A stretch of 64,000 bases of DNA from Adiantum capillus-veneris (taxonomy: Eukaryota; Streptophyta; Polypodiopsida; Polypodiales; Pteridaceae), in assembly GCA_014529385.2 (NCBI GenBank), contig CM043946.1, forward strand, positions 38,452,058 to 38,516,057. Direction: 5' to 3'. The position numbers and the translations under genes were made by a program. Numbering within the stretch: the first letter of the stretch is position 1; every line of letters begins with the position of its first letter. A model generated the notes under the pieces. That model saw nothing but the letters and a program-made list of their open reading frames with translations. It did no database searches and was not told the DNA's origin. This document shows positions 21,191 through 33,689 of this stretch, in pieces.

Positions 21191-24100
21191 GATGACTGCT
21201 AGGATATCTTTGGTTGTAGCTTGTCTTGGGATTCTGCATGTTGCACCTATCACATCTCACAAAGACAAAGGCCCAAGACTAAATTGTCAATCCAAGGGAA
21301 CAAGTGACTTGACTAGGGCATGGAAGCATGCCAAGATATTTCAAGTCTCTTGTCTAACCAAAAATACTTTGTAAAAACAATCTATGAGCTTTCTAGTTGT
21401 TAAAATCCTAACTTATATCTCTTTGATAAAGAAACACATGAAAATCCAAGAGCAAATCAGCTCCAAACAACACAAAATTCAATCGCCTCATTCCTAACAA
21501 GGTCAAAATGACTTTTGGACCATTAAACCCCAGACTGCATACTGGCAAAAATCGCATTTTTTTATAGTAGTAAAATTGCAAGTCATGGAAGTTTGTGCGA
21601 AACCTACAGAATAGGTTCTCTTAAGCATTAGGATTCCACAGCAAGCTGACGAAATCACAAAATGATGCTTAGATAGTGAGATACATCACCTGGAAGATCA
21701 CGAGATTTAATGCTTGGAACTCGCAAAGCTCTTGTATTGTAGGCATCCAGGAATAGCTCTTCTTGAGGCTATGGCAATGGTGCTCTTGGTTCTTTGATAG
21801 GAAAACCATGCAATGCGATGTATAGAGACAAAGACAAGTAGCAAGAAGGCAATTTCACAATGTACACAATACCCTTAGCTTGAACTTTTGATTAATGATC
21901 TAACCTTCTTTGAAAACCTTACAAAAATGTCTTTTATACCTTGGCTAAGGGTCTCACATGTACAAAGGTTTAATACCTTGAAAAATGGGTCATCTAAGCT
22001 AGCTATAAATCTATCTGTTGATAAAACTTGAAAGCTCATAGCCTTGGATTTTGTTTTAGCAAAAAGATGAGATAAAAACTAATGGTTTTTAATGGGAAAA
22101 TTTATATACACAGGGTGTTACAATGGGCAAAGAATCCTCCAAAGATCTTCTTTTTCATAGCAAGTATCTTATTGTTGGAATCTTCGAAAACTCCCCCCTC
22201 CTATTTCATGTTGTCCTTGACATGAATCAAGGTCTAAAATCTAGAAGTCTCTAGTCAATCTCTCTCTGTCTCCTTGAGGATAGTGAAGGCTGGTAGATGG
22301 TCTAGATTTTTGCTTGTGGATCTAATTCTAGGTCATTCCTTTTGTGGTGATCGTCATTCCTCCCCTCCTAGACCGGTGCACGTCCTCAAGCACTGCATAA
22401 GTGGATCGCCAAGGTACAAGGCATGGTCGCGGAAAATAACAATTAAGCCACAGAACAAGTAATGAGAACCGTGAAAGTACCAAGTACAACACATAATAAA
22501 AGACAAAATTAATATAAGCATGAAGCACAAATGGTCAAGTGGAGAATGGTAAAATAAAGATTACTTCTTGCTAACTTAAAAGTATTTATGCCAAATACAA
22601 CTACTGAACTTACACAAGCTAGGTAATTAGAGTCGTGTGCTTTATTAGTGTGTCTCCAAGGTGAGTAAACATAACTAAAGGGTCAAACAAGCTATCAACT
22701 CACTAACTCTCGGGGGGTTCACTATGTGTAAAACTACCATATCACATGCGTTCAAGCCATGTTTGTAAAACCCCTTATCTGTGAATTTTGTTAGGAATAT
22801 AATGTACCCTTTTCTTTTAAAATTTGTAAGTTTTTTTCAAATTTGAAAAAATAATGTCCGTGTGTATGTATATGTTTGTAAGTTTCAAGAACTTTAAATA
22901 CCCTTCTGTTGAACTCACGTGATAGGTTACATTTTTCCTAGGTGACCTCCCCTGGCACTAACTAGCAGGTAATATTATTTCCTAATGAGAAGATAACTAG
23001 AAAGGTGTTTTTGGCCTATTGGACTATGCTTCTTTGCTTTGAGTAAGTGTGAATATCAAGTGCAGTCAAAGTGATTTGTATTTCATTTTGAAATTCATTT
23101 CATTATCTGTTTCTCTTTGCTATAGGAAAGCTCAATATAGAGCACCTCAAAGTAGCTAGGAGCTCATGACTCTTTATCAACTTGTCAAATTTTGATTTTT
23201 CTTTAAGTGCATTCTTTCAAGTGTCAAAAATCCTTTGGGAGTTCTTGACTCATCCACCTAAGCATAAATCTCAAGCACACGTGTAGCTTCCTCTTTGCTA
23301 AAGATAGCTAGGCCTCTCTAAGCCTCAGCACTCCTAAGGTAGCTACCATTAAAGAGATAATACCACTAACTAAATTAGCAAATTCAACTATCTTGCAATA
23401 TCCTAGAGTGACATCTACCTACCTAAAGGCACTATCAATAAAGTTAGACTCGTTATCAATTAGCTAATGAAAACTAGTAGATGTATAGACATGTGTACCT
23501 TTAAATGGCAAGTAAACAACCAAAATTCTAACTGTTTGCAGAAAATCATAATCAATGTCAAGCAGCAATGCAACATAAGGCACAATATATCAATGATGGG
23601 GCAAGCATAGGAAGTAGCATACATGTATAGACCTTCTAAAGATAAGATCCTGGTATGATCAATGGAAATCAAATCTCAAGTCAATGCAATGTTGCTACAA
23701 AACATAAAACACAAAGAACTACACCTTCTAGAGGTGCGTTAGCATGAGAAGAGGTATTATTCAAAAGAAAAATAACATAAAAAACATAATCTAGGGTCTC
23801 AAAATCTAAATAGCCAGAGGGGAAAAACTCAATGGGAAAAAAGTACCTCTGGTATGCGTGCATGAAAATCTATTGCCCTATAGTCAATGAGTATGAATCA
23901 ACATGGATCTAGTGCATCTAGGGATGAAGAGAGACCTCTCACTATAAAATAGTCTCTACAAACTCTATGCTTGATCTCTAGTGATCAAAGACTGACTGAC
24001 ACCTAGTTCCATATGAATGGTAGGCTCTAAAGCACTAATGATGGGCATGGGGATTACATGAACCGGTATATTTGTAGTCATAAGACTATGTAGCTTTGTA

Positions 24101-25093
24101 TGTAATATATGTGCTCTGTTTGGTTTTGCCTTTTTGTTCATTTGTGATCGGTGGAGTCACAAGTGGAGGTGATCTTTTTATGATCGATCGGCAACAGTGA
24201 GCCATGGCTTGGCATTTTGGAACCCATTTGTAAGACCTTCTCATTGTGTTGGTGATGGGTGATGAGTTTGAACGACTTTATAAGGGTATGGCTGTCGGTG
24301 AAACCTTGTGTCAGGGGTTCGTTGCTCTATAATAATGGGGCTCAGCACAGATTATGGAACCCAAACAAGATTACCTAGTAGGCATTGGATTGTCTTGGGA
24401 ATCCAAAGCTATTGGAGGCCACTAGAGATATCATTGAGAAATTGTGTTTGACGTGGGTGATGTTTCCATGATTGAATGGAATGCACCATTATGGGAGCTG
24501 AATGCCTAGACTTTTCATTACGCGTGCTTTGGGATATTTGGTTGAATAGAGGGGTGACTTTGACTTGGTTGAAGTTTCCATTAAGTCATGGAGTATCCGT
24601 TAATATCCAAATCTGTCATGGTGATGGTGCTCTATGCGGTTTGGGTGTGACCCTTGCCTGTTTCATTTCTGGTATCCAAAGTTGCATTGGAAGATTGGTG
24701 AGAGTGATAGGTCTCATAGTGTTTGGGCCGTCAACTGCTGCTGCCATAGAACCTGTAGAATGTAGCTTTGTATCAAGGACTTGTATTGAAGGGAGAGGAT
24801 CAAACATTGATGCACAATTATTGTTGTCAGTAGATTTGGTAGGTGTCATCTCTAGCATGATATTTTTATTGTTTTGTTGTGCTTTTGTTGGGTTGTGTTA
24901 GATTTCATGATACATCGCTTTGCTACTTCACTCAGGTCTAGGGCATACATGTATCGACTAGTATGTCTCCCGGGCCGGCCACCCTTTGCACATGCATCAC
25001 ATAGACTACATTGTCTAGCCACCCACATTAAGGGCCGGCCGCTTGTTCTTTTTTCAAGCTCCCTACACAGGTTATTATCCACTTATAGTTAAT
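21191..25093. other. Unassigned AT-rich spacer with two purine-tract marks
   Basis: No gene is recognised in nearly 4 kb. Read on the minus strand, GGAGGGGGGAG near 22190 and GGAGGGGAGG near 22360 look like polypurine tracts of minus-strand LTR elements. The second follows a short gag/pol-tail-like reading E-D-V-H-R-S-R-R-G-G. A 142-codon open frame at 24476-24901 has no recognisable domain and a competing open frame on the opposite strand. GGCCGGCC occurs twice close together near 24974 and 25033. Confidence 0.35.
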
Positions 25094-26040
25094 GTCGTGG
25101 ATTCTTACCCCTTAGGCTTGGTGTTTGGCGGATCACCGTGAAGCGGACGTCAGCACAGCGAGAACTCACCTAACAACTTTGCCAACTAAGGATGGAGCTT
25201 GACCCACAGGCACGTGGAAGCAAGAAGAGGGTGTCAACATCTACTCGACCAACTAATGACCAAATCATACGGAGCTATCAAACCTAAATCTATGTCCAAG
25301 ACACTTGTTCTGTGAGACTGAGAAAGTCTCTTATGATGATACCGCGAGCCATAAGCCCCTTACACGGTCTTGAAATACCATGAAACTCTAGGGAAATCCT
25401 ACACACACTAGTAGGCCACTATCCCTCAGGTCTCTAACCCCAAATCCTACCCCAATACCCCTGGTGCAAAAAACGCGTAGTAAAATAGTCAAATTTTATA
25501 GCTCGTTATTTTGGAAACTTGAAGTACCTAATGTGAAGATCTACTCGTTGTGAACGCATGGATATGCTGAAAAAAATAAATGGGTAGCGTATACTCACCA
25601 AAACCTCAGAAGAAGCTCGCGGGTGGATCTCGTGATGCAAAGCCAAATGTGCGCAATGTTGGTATTGGCACGAAGCTCTTTCCGTGGGCAACCCGTGGCT
25701 ACTCTACGTTTGCATTTCCAATCACCGAGGTGCTTGTAACATCAAGATAAACTCTCTCTTCTCTAGTACACTCAGTATGCTTACACAGACTCTGTAGTTT
25801 GAAAAAGATAAGGGTTTTTTCATTAAGGTTACACTTTGGGTTTTATACCCACTCATTTGTAAACCCTAAAGTTCAAAGTGAAAGATCTACTCTAATCTAA
25901 TGGCATAATTATGTACAACTTGGAAGCTTCTTCAAAGCCCCAAAATATTACAAGTAGAAAATGGGTTTCGTCACATAAAAAATAACTAGAATAATCCCAT
26001 CACTAAAAGTTCTGGATGTCCTAAGTGTCCGGAGTTAACA
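25094..26040 (-). repeat. LTR of a minus-strand element (second copy not found)
   Basis: The segment begins TGTCGTGGATTC and ends GGAGTTAACA, so it has TG...CA ends. Immediately beyond it, CTCCCCCCCTCCTAG at 26041 is a perfect polypurine tract on the minus strand. This makes it the 3' LTR of an element whose body lies to the right. TTTTATACCC near 25852 could be part of a promoter. No partner LTR was found in the window, so the left edge rests only on the TG end. Confidence 0.55.
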
Positions 26041-26891
26041 CTCCCCCCCTCCTAGTTCATGTCGTCCCCGACATGACGTGCTGAGTTTTCATATCTTCAG
26101 AAGGTGTGGTCCCTCATCTTGAGGACCGACTCATAACGCGCATGCAGTATGGAAATGGTAGGGCCAAAAATGTCCGTGTTGATGGTGAAAAAGCCTGTGT
26201 AGAAAGCTTCTTTGAAGGCTTGCATATGGTAGGAGGGCAAAAACATAATTCGATGATAGAGCTGATGGATCACCTCTGGACTTGGCTGTGTAGACATGTC
26301 ATAAGCGCATCTGACATTAGTTTCTTGGTTTTAGAAAAAGATGGATTGTGAAGCTTGAGCTGGCTGGAAGATTTCAAAAACCACCAAGAGGGTTTTGCAT
26401 ATCTTTCTCATCATTATGCAAGGTAGGTCAGGAGAGCTAGTGAACAATTTTATGACGCCCGTTAGGGTTTTCACCATGTATTGCTCACTCATTCTCCCTC
26501 CTACCTTCAAGCCAGGTAACCTTGGGTAATTAAGCCATGTGCGATGGCTGCGTCGGATGAGAGAGTACCCTTTCAAGGTTCTCATTCGTGGTAGAGGGCA
26601 GAAGCTCAGATCATCTCTAATGGATTTAGGTGTTTCTACCAGATGGACTAGGTGCTGTGGGTACTCAATAAGCCATCCCTTTCTCCATTTTTCCTGTGAA
26701 ACCACTATAAGATTTTCCTCATCTGGCCGATTGATATCTCCAGTGTAAAGTGGGACCATGGCCTCCTCTTGTATTCTCTTGTTCAGGGTTATTGCTTCAT
26801 ACTTCAGTAGAGGATATGGGAGTGAGGGTTGCATACACTCTTGGCATATGACGTTTGAGTCCAGCTTCTGGATGGTCACCGACTTCAGCAC
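26041..26891 (-). pseudogene. Unknown reading frame next to the LTR, minus strand
   Basis: A 187-codon open frame (26891-26331) continues in coding-like fashion past a stop into a second piece (26297-26097). I do not recognise it. Visible features are a C-Q-E-C pair, proline- and leucine-rich stretches, and G-D-I-N-R-P-D-E-E-N-L. It lies between a coiled-coil frame and the polypurine tract, so in the element it would be the last gene before the 3' LTR. Candidate functions include a gag-like or an additional accessory protein of a plant LTR element. The frame could also derive from a captured host gene. Confidence 0.4.
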
Positions 26892-27051
26892 TCACTGAAG
26901 TGGACTTTTGTAGCTCATTTTATTCTTGCTCAATTAGATCCCTTGGCTCTTGAGAGGATCCCGCAGGGATTTCCTCTTGCATGGGTTGTGCTTTCGGATC
27001 TTCAAAGTCTTCTAGGTTGATTCCTTTTACGGTGGCAGGGCCTTGGCTTTG

Positions 27052-27507
27052 CTATGGCTCTTCCACACTTTGTCTTTTCAGTTCTTCTATGGCCTTTTTA
27101 TGTTCCTCTTTAGCCTTTTTTTCTTCTTTGGATATCGTTATAAGTAAGTCATTCAGCTCTTCTAGCAGCTTCATCAACTGCTCCTTCTCTTCCTTAAGGA
27201 CCTTCTTTTTGTCTTCTAGTATCTTCTCCACCACAAGGGATCCTTCTGCCATCATTATCCTTTGTCCTCTTTCTAGCATCAATTCTTTCTGCAATTCTTT
27301 GAATTGTTCTTCAAACACATTGGCTTCTTGGCTGGTACTTGCTGAGCCAATTCTTGCTCTTCTAGTAGTTGCCCTCAACCTTTGAATGGTCTGCTCCTTG
27401 ACTTGGATTTGATCTTTCAGCTCTATGGCCTCATCTTGAACCACATCTTGTGCTAACTCTGCCTCCTCTTTTGCATCTCTAAGGCTTTCTACCTCCTTGA
27501 ACAACAA
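27052..27507 (-). pseudogene. Coiled-coil protein fragment, minus strand
   Basis: A 151-codon open frame is almost entirely charged heptads rich in Glu, Lys, Leu and Gln (for example E-L-K-D-Q-I-Q-V-K-E-Q-T-I-Q-R-L and the run of K/E residues at the C-terminal end). This strongly predicts a long coiled coil. The only ATG, at 27507, is at the junction with the next repeat unit, so the N-terminus is probably missing. It is followed on the same strand by the unknown frame described next to it. The pair probably belonged to one protein of the minus-strand element. Confidence 0.5.
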
Positions 27508-27508
27508 A

Positions 27509-29325
27509 AGACTTCACAATTGGGACTAAAATATGCATTGTGGAATCAATTAAATATTTAAGACTTCACAATTGGGACCAAAATATTCATTGGACAAGAC
27601 TGCAGTAGGCTTTGTTATCTTTGATGATCATGGGTAAAGCTTGTTATCCAAAGGGCAAGTATTGGAAGAAGTCCACTGCAACAATGACGTTGAGTATGCT
27701 ACCTTACCTTGGATTGGAGTTGTGCGCACAAAATGAGATTCAATGTCTCAATGCTTTTGGCGATGCAACGCTAGTGGTGAAACAAGTGAATGATACTTGG
27801 GCATGCAAGAATCATGATCTCTTAAGTCATTTAATTCATATAAAATCTCTTTTACTTTAATTTAGGGAAGTAAAACTACACCATGTCCCTAGAGAAGAAA
27901 ACCAAGAAGCTAATGCTCTTGCTAGTGCACAACTACAAAAAAATTTATCAAGAGCAATTGCACTAAAGTCTTCTTTATTTCAAGGGAGTGATTGCATGAC
28001 TGACATTATCCATGTGTTAGAAACATGTGAGTGCCCTAGTGGTCTTTCGAAGGGCCAAAAGCAATGGTTAGTATGCAAAGCATCCAGGTATTGCCTTATC
28101 AATGTTGATCTTTACTGCAAGGGTAAGGATCAAATCATGAGAAAGGTGCCTCTCTCTATTGACATTAGGGAGCTACTATCAAGTTGTAATGATGAAGTCT
28201 CTGGAGGGCACTTTGCACTTCACATTACCTATAGGAAAATTCTATAAGTTGGGTTTGTTTGGCCTAGCCTACAAAGGGATGTTCACCATTGGTGTAAGAC
28301 ATGTAAAATACTATCAAACGTTTGGGGATTGAAGGCTCACCGATGAGCCACAAACTCCTATCATCTCACATACTCCATTTGAGAAATGGGGGATAGAGGC
28401 CATTGGGCCCCTACTTTATGCTCAATCTGGTAAATGCTATATCATCATGGGCATGGACTACATGACTTGATAGGTAAAAACAATGGCAATGACTCACATC
28501 ACTGCTAAGGAAGTGGCCGAGTGTATCTCTGAGCAAATTTGTTGCAGATTTGGAACTTCTCTTGAGATCATCTCAAACAAGGAGCCAGGATTTTGAGGGG
28601 ATCCGGTTGAAGAACTCATGAAAAACCTAGGAATCTCTCGATGACAATCCAAACCATACTATTTGCAATGCAATGGCATGGTGGAAAAGCCAACAATATG
28701 ATATGTAGGATCATTACTAAATAGGCAAACAACAAGCCTAATGACAGGGATAAACACCTTTATTTTACACATTGGACTTATAGAACATCTTTTAGGACAT
28801 CACTTGGATTCACACCATTTCATCTTGTTTATGGCAAAGAGAACAATTTTGCCCATAAAAGTCCAACTAGCAAGCCTCAAAGTGCTATCTAGATATGTAA
28901 AACCTATTGCAATGCACCTAATGGATAACATTTTGGATCTAGAGCAATTACAACTAGATAAAGATGAATCTATCGCTCATTATGCTACATAGGTTGAGCA
29001 AGGGCACAACGAGTTCAATAAGGGACTCAAAGCCAAGGGTTTAAGGAATGCTTGTGCTTAGATATGACAATAGGTTTGACACTTGAAAGGTTAAGAAATT
29101 CATGTCAAGATGGGAAGGGCCATTTATCATTCTCAAGCGCTACACCAATGGCAGCTATAAACTCATGGATGCCATTGGAAAATTGCATCAAACCAAAGTC
29201 AATGGATGGAGACTTAAACCCTTAATCCACTGTTTGATCCAATTTCTATGATGAATATCCCTGAAGAGGATGCCTCCTCTACCTCAACAAGTGGATATTC
29301 TAGCATGAAGCTAGAGGCATGAATA
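27509..29325 (+). pseudogene. Tat-like Ty3 RNase H and integrase relic
   Basis: Plus-strand blocks in shifting frames read as the end of a Ty3 pol. An RNase H part reads F-V-I-F-D-D-H and then N-A-F-G-D-A-T-L-V-V-K-Q-V. An integrase zinc finger follows (C-N-D-E-V-S-G-G-H-F and H-H-W-C-K-T-C-K near 28290). The core has F-E-K-W-G-I-E-A-I-G-P (28379) and F-G-T-S-L-E-I-I-S, where the second catalytic Asp position reads Asn, then V-E-K. A C-terminal block follows with V-Q-L-A-S-L-K-V-L-S and W-E-G-P-F-I-I. At least ten stops or shifts separate them. RT and gag are absent upstream, so this is a truncated relic. Confidence 0.75.
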
Positions 29326-29337
29326 CCTCTAGACTAA

Positions 29338-29349
29338 GGGGAGGGCTAA
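29338..29349 (+). other. Polypurine tract after the integrase relic
   Basis: AAGGGGAGGGCTAA followed by TGAGGGTTTC lies about 70 bp after the end of the pol relic. It marks the probable start of the 3' LTR. TATCTATATAAG at about 29428 may be that LTR's TATA region. The LTR end could not be placed. Confidence 0.5.
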
Positions 29350-29522
29350 TGAGGGTTTCTTTTTAAAAAATTTACTCCACCTCTCTCCTTTGTGAGAGAG
29401 CCTTCCCTGACTCTTTCATCCTCACATATTATCTATATAAGTTCTATTGCTATTTTATATCTTTAACATTGATAAAAAAATTATACTATTGACCATCATT
29501 ATTTGAACCACCTATTTCTATC

Positions 29523-30104
29523 CCACTATTGGGCATGTTTGCATGAAAATTTTGAACTCCTTTCCCCCAACCCCCCGTCCCCATCCCCCCCTTGTACTTT
29601 CGTAGATTATCGACCATTGATGTTGCCTGCAAGGTTTATATGGCATGTGTCCCTTAGCGTATGTTTAGAAAATTTGGAGAGTGATTTTTCTTCACCACAC
29701 TTGAAACGGTGTGTCTACCACAGGATGAATATTATCCTTTTTTTCTAAAATTACATACAAATTTATATCCCAAAATTGGTCCATGTAGGGCCACTATCTG
29801 GCCTATTTGAGGCCCATTGGGCATGTTTGCATGAAATTTTTGAACTCTCTTTGCCCCCACCCACCGTCCCCATCCCCACCTCGTACTTTCATAGATTACC
29901 ACCCATTGACGTCGACTGCAAGATGTAGATGACATGTGTCCCTAAGCGTATATTTAGAAAACTTGAGATAACATAGTGCTTTTCCCTCATCACACTTAAA
30001 ATGATGTGTCATAACCTCATAAATTGTGTTTAAGAGTCCCTCCACCATAAGATGAATTTCATCCATTTTTTGCTAAAATTACATACAAACTTATATCCCA
30101 AAAT
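29523..30104. repeat. Diverged tandem duplication, about 290-bp period
   Basis: The block starting ATTGGGCATGTTTGCATGAAA near 29527 recurs near 29816. In both copies it continues through a CCCC-rich part, a CGTAGATTATCGACCATTGA-like part and an AAAATTACATACAAA part near 29749 and 30077. Many substitutions separate the copies, so the duplication is old. Confidence 0.8.
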
Positions 30105-31714
30105 GCATCTATTTCCAGCCTTCGGGGGCACCGCCCTTCCTTGGATCCCCCTAGTGACACAAATAAAGAGAGGGATCCAAAACCAAATGCACAACATTGC
30201 TAACATATGCACCCAACATGGATTTTTTGAAAGTTGGAAATGTGCACTAGACTTACTATTTAAAAGTGAGTTATTATTTACACAAGATATAAATGATTTT
30301 TGAGTTATGGCACATTGTACACAATAGTCAAAAATACGTTTAATTACAATTTGTTAATACATTGGGTGTCGAGTCACATTTCTTGATGGGTAACAAAAGG
30401 GTTTGGGTTACAAATGGTGATCTTATTAACAACGGACTAACTACATGTCCTTTCCATGATCATCAAACATTTATTGTGGATTGCATGCAAGTACGTGTCC
30501 TCAAATAGACCCACTAAATGCACCTCCATGGACTACACAAAGAGGCCCACCAAATGCACCTCTATGGACTCCAAAATTACTCCACTGGTGCTATCAATGA
30601 TTCCTAACTTTGTGTGGGAGCGTTGTAGCACCTCTTTGCAAGTGTAAAAGCTGGTTTCTCCTTGACTATCTCCACACTCTTCTAGTAGTGATAGATCTCA
30701 GTCGAGGCTCTGCAAAAGTGTCGACAAGCGCTATGAGGTCGCCTAAGTGTTGACACATGTACTTGTTGCAGGAATGGTCTTGATAGCTTCTTGAATTGTA
30801 CAACTTTGCTTTATGAGGAGTTTGATTTCTCCATATTTTGCATGCCCCAAATATCTAGTCATCCATATTTGTGCATAGACTATGGACCATGTGCACGGAG
30901 AATATGCTGCCAAACAAATTGACCATTTTAGACATTAGTAAAAAAAATATGAAAGAGAACATGATGCAAAGATTTGGTTTTACCATGTAAGGCACAATTT
31001 TTGTTTCACCCCATGCTATGCAAATCGCCTCTGTGAACTCCGTTGACAAAAATTGAAAGGCTTGGTAGAAAGGTCCCTTGTACATCTACCTTATTGAAGA
31101 AGCGCTGCTTAGCAAATTGACTTGGTCATCCTATCTTTGGGAACCACATATGCATCTTCAAAGAAATTCCTAAGACACAAAACCAAAACATCACCACACA
31201 AGCAACTCATGTGAAAGTTACATTAAAGCATCACTTAAGAGTATCTTCTTTCTTCTCTACACCAATGACCCTCTATTGCAAACATGTACTGTTATGAAAT
31301 AGAAGGTCATGTTGATGTTGATGTATCCATCCTTACACACTATGATTTCAAATATCTAAAAATCGCATGTAGTAGCCAAGGAGACCTCCCTTATAGCCAC
31401 ATATTGCAAGAATGTAGGGAGGATTTTGAATGTTGGAGACCCATTCATGATATAGCTGTTAGGATAGAGGAAACATTTCACCCAAAGGCCCACATTGGTG
31501 AACCATCACAACTGTGTTGTTTTGTGGATGAAACATCTATAATGTTCTTTATCTTTAAGAGAGATATGAGAAGTAATGTAGATATGGATTCTATATCATG
31601 GAATAGAGGTGATCTAGAAAGATCCAAGAACCTTTGTTGGAACACTTGCAGTACCCACTCCTCATTAGAGCCTCTAGTGTTGTGCATGGCTATGAGTAGA
31701 AGATTTTTGCATGG

Positions 31715-31716
<2 letters not shown>
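30105..31716. other. Unassigned spacer
   Basis: No recognised gene or element. A short local duplication of CCCACYAAATGCACCTCYATGGACT occurs near 30508 and 30547. Confidence 0.4.
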
Positions 31717-31781
<65 letters not shown>

Positions 31782-31791
31782 GAGAGAGAGA
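31717..31791. repeat. Compound (AC)n(AG)n microsatellite
   Basis: A CA run at about 31717-31746 is followed by AGAG repeats to about 31791 with one interruption. Confidence 0.95.
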
Positions 31792-31822
31792 TGGCTATAG
31801 AGAGAAAGAGTTTGAGTTTGAC

Positions 31823-32308
31823 ATGGCTCCAAAAAGGAAGAGGTTAAAGAAAGAGGGCTTCATGTTCGCTTTTAGAGGAGCTATAGATGAAGAATGTTTT
31901 TGGAGAGGGGCAAGACAGAGGGTTAGACTTCAAGGGAGATCATTGAAGTCCAACTTTTTTGGATCCATGGCAAGGGTACAAGAGGTGGCTGGAATCATTT
32001 CCGTAGGTGCTGTAGCCATGGAGAGCTTGGAGACTATGGGATATGAAGGTGTAGAAAAAAGGGGAGAAGAAGTGGTTGAAAGGATTTTCATAGATGTTAC
32101 ATCCACGGAAAGCTTGGAGGTTGGAAGAGATTCCATAGATGCTGCAGCCATGGAAATCTTGGAAATGGAGGGTTATGAAGGTGTAGATGAAAGGGTAAAA
32201 GAGGTGGTTGGAAAAATTTCGATAGCTACTGCAGCCATGAAGATCTTGGAGAGAGAGGACTATGAAGGTGTAGATGAAGATGGGGGAGCTTGTAGTGAGA
32301 GACAATGA
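31823..32308 (+). CDS. Hypothetical reading frame with internal repeats
   Basis: An open frame of 161 codons starts M-A-P-K-R-K-R-L-K-K. Its second half consists of three imperfect copies of a unit whose core is A-M-E-S-L-E-T-M-G-Y-E-G-V-E or A-M-K-I-L-E-R-E-D-Y-E-G-V-D, each followed or preceded by E-V-V-(E/G)-(R/K)-I. The repeats are visible at the DNA level too (GGTTATGAAGGTGTAGATGA-like). I do not recognise a family. Part of it recurs at 34617, so it is probably repeat-family sequence and not a host gene. Confidence 0.3.
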   Translation: MAPKRKRLKKEGFMFAFRGAIDEECFWRGARQRVRLQGRSLKSNFFGSMARVQEVAGIISVGAVAMESLETMGYEGVEKRGEEVVERIFIDVTSTESLEVGRDSIDAAAMEILEMEGYEGVDERVKEVVGKISIATAAMKILEREDYEGVDEDGGACSERQ

Positions 32309-32580
32309 GTTTGGAGAAAAGGGTGACTTTTGAGAAAGAATGGCTGAGAAAAGGAGATTTTGGTATTAAAAAAATGGTTTTTGACCATATAATAGGTTTG
32401 GAAGGGGGGGGGGGGGGGGGGGGGGGAGAGTGAAAAATGAGGCCTTGGGAACTTTTAAAATTTTTGAATTTTAAGGGTCTTTTGATGCACGTAAATGAGA
32501 AGTCTATTTATGTTGGAGGGAAAGCATGGGCTCCACCCCACCCCCTCTTCCACTCTCCCTTATACTCTTTGAAAAGGTAG
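32240..32580 (+). repeat. Diverged direct repeat, copy 1 (partner at 34617)
   Basis: Shares with 34617-34870 the ordered blocks GATCTTGGAGAGAGAGGACTA, GAATGGCTGAGAAAA, a TTTTTGACCATAT-like block, GGAAAG-ATGG and a CCACTC-CCTT block. Spacing is similar but there are many differences, including the poly-G run present only here. Confidence 0.65.
32404..32426. repeat. Poly-G run of 23
   Basis: An uninterrupted run of 23 guanines inside the direct repeat; the partner copy has only GGAGGG. It may form G-quadruplex structure, and its exact length may be unreliable in sequencing. Confidence 0.9.
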
Positions 32581-33689
32581 AGAGAGAATGTAGCTTCCCC
32601 GTCCCTAGTCTCTATTTAAGTCTAGAAAAAACTTATGCGAGCCTAAAAATAAGCCTATGAAACTACCCTCAATCATTGGCCTTGTCCCCTTAACCCCACA
32701 CATTTTTAGCTTTAACACTAGAGTGGTAACATAACACTTTTATGTCCTTGGACACTTTTGTGTCCTCTTAACTCAACAACTTCCAAGAATTGTTACTTGA
32801 GATCCCAAGTAGATTCTAAGGCGTTCTATACCCACAAAGCTTGCTTATGACTTGAAAAAAACTTGGAAATTTTTTGGGCTAGTGATTCCATCTTTAGAGT
32901 TTGGTTTGAGTAACATTTTTAAACCTAACTTGAACCGAAAAACATGTGCCGTTTTTGGCCAATTTTTATAAAATAGGCATTAGACCACTCTTAACCACAA
33001 CTTAATGGCCTTTTAAGTGCTACATAGTTAGCATGGGTAAGCTACATAGTTAGCATGGGTAATTATAAAGATGTTTTCATGCTTCTAATAGCCCGAGAGT
33101 CTATGTATTGGAAGTTATGGCCCATTTATGAAAAAGTCTTTATGTTTAATTATTAGTAAAATTCACACTTCGATGAATATTTTAAAGGTATTTTTAAATC
33201 ATAAGGCAAGCTTGAGTGCGGTCATTGATTGATTACTATATAAATCTTCTTCCTTGAGTTTTGGGGCCCCTAAGACCCTAAATAGCAAACAACACAGAGG
33301 TGGGAGTGATTTTGCAGTTTACCAAAATCAAACTCGTTTTGAGTTATGCTCATATTGTATTCAAATTTCTAAATTTCACTCAATCAATTTTGAATCTTAG
33401 CTCCAAATAAAACGATACAATCTCAATTTGGCATGAGCTTGATAGGTTTATAAGTGATATAGAAGGCCACATTGTGGAAGCCAGTTTTTTCATTCGTACA
33501 ATTTTTGTACTTCATAGGTGTGTTCCAAATTGTCTTATAAAGATAGGGTTTGATGATTTTCATGCTTTCTATTCATAAACATAAAAGTAAAGAACCAAAG
33601 TATGTAATATGGAAGCATTTATAGTGGTAATGATAGGTGTAGGCATAGAAACATCGATGATAGGTCAGCAGAATATGAAAAATGCAACT
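32581..33689. other. Unassigned AT-rich spacer
   Basis: No gene seen. A 20-bp direct duplication (GCTACATAGTTAGCATGGGTAA) occurs near 33021 and 33041. Confidence 0.4.

Noticed and set aside
22180-22380. Two additional LTR elements suggested by purine tracts at 22190 and 22360
   Set aside because: Only the tracts and a short tail-like reading support them; no LTR pair, ends or pol were found, so they are mentioned but not called.
24476-24901. 142-codon plus-strand open frame with hydrophobic segments
   Set aside because: The opposite strand is also open across most of it, no family resemblance, and it sits in a spacer; no support for a membrane protein gene.
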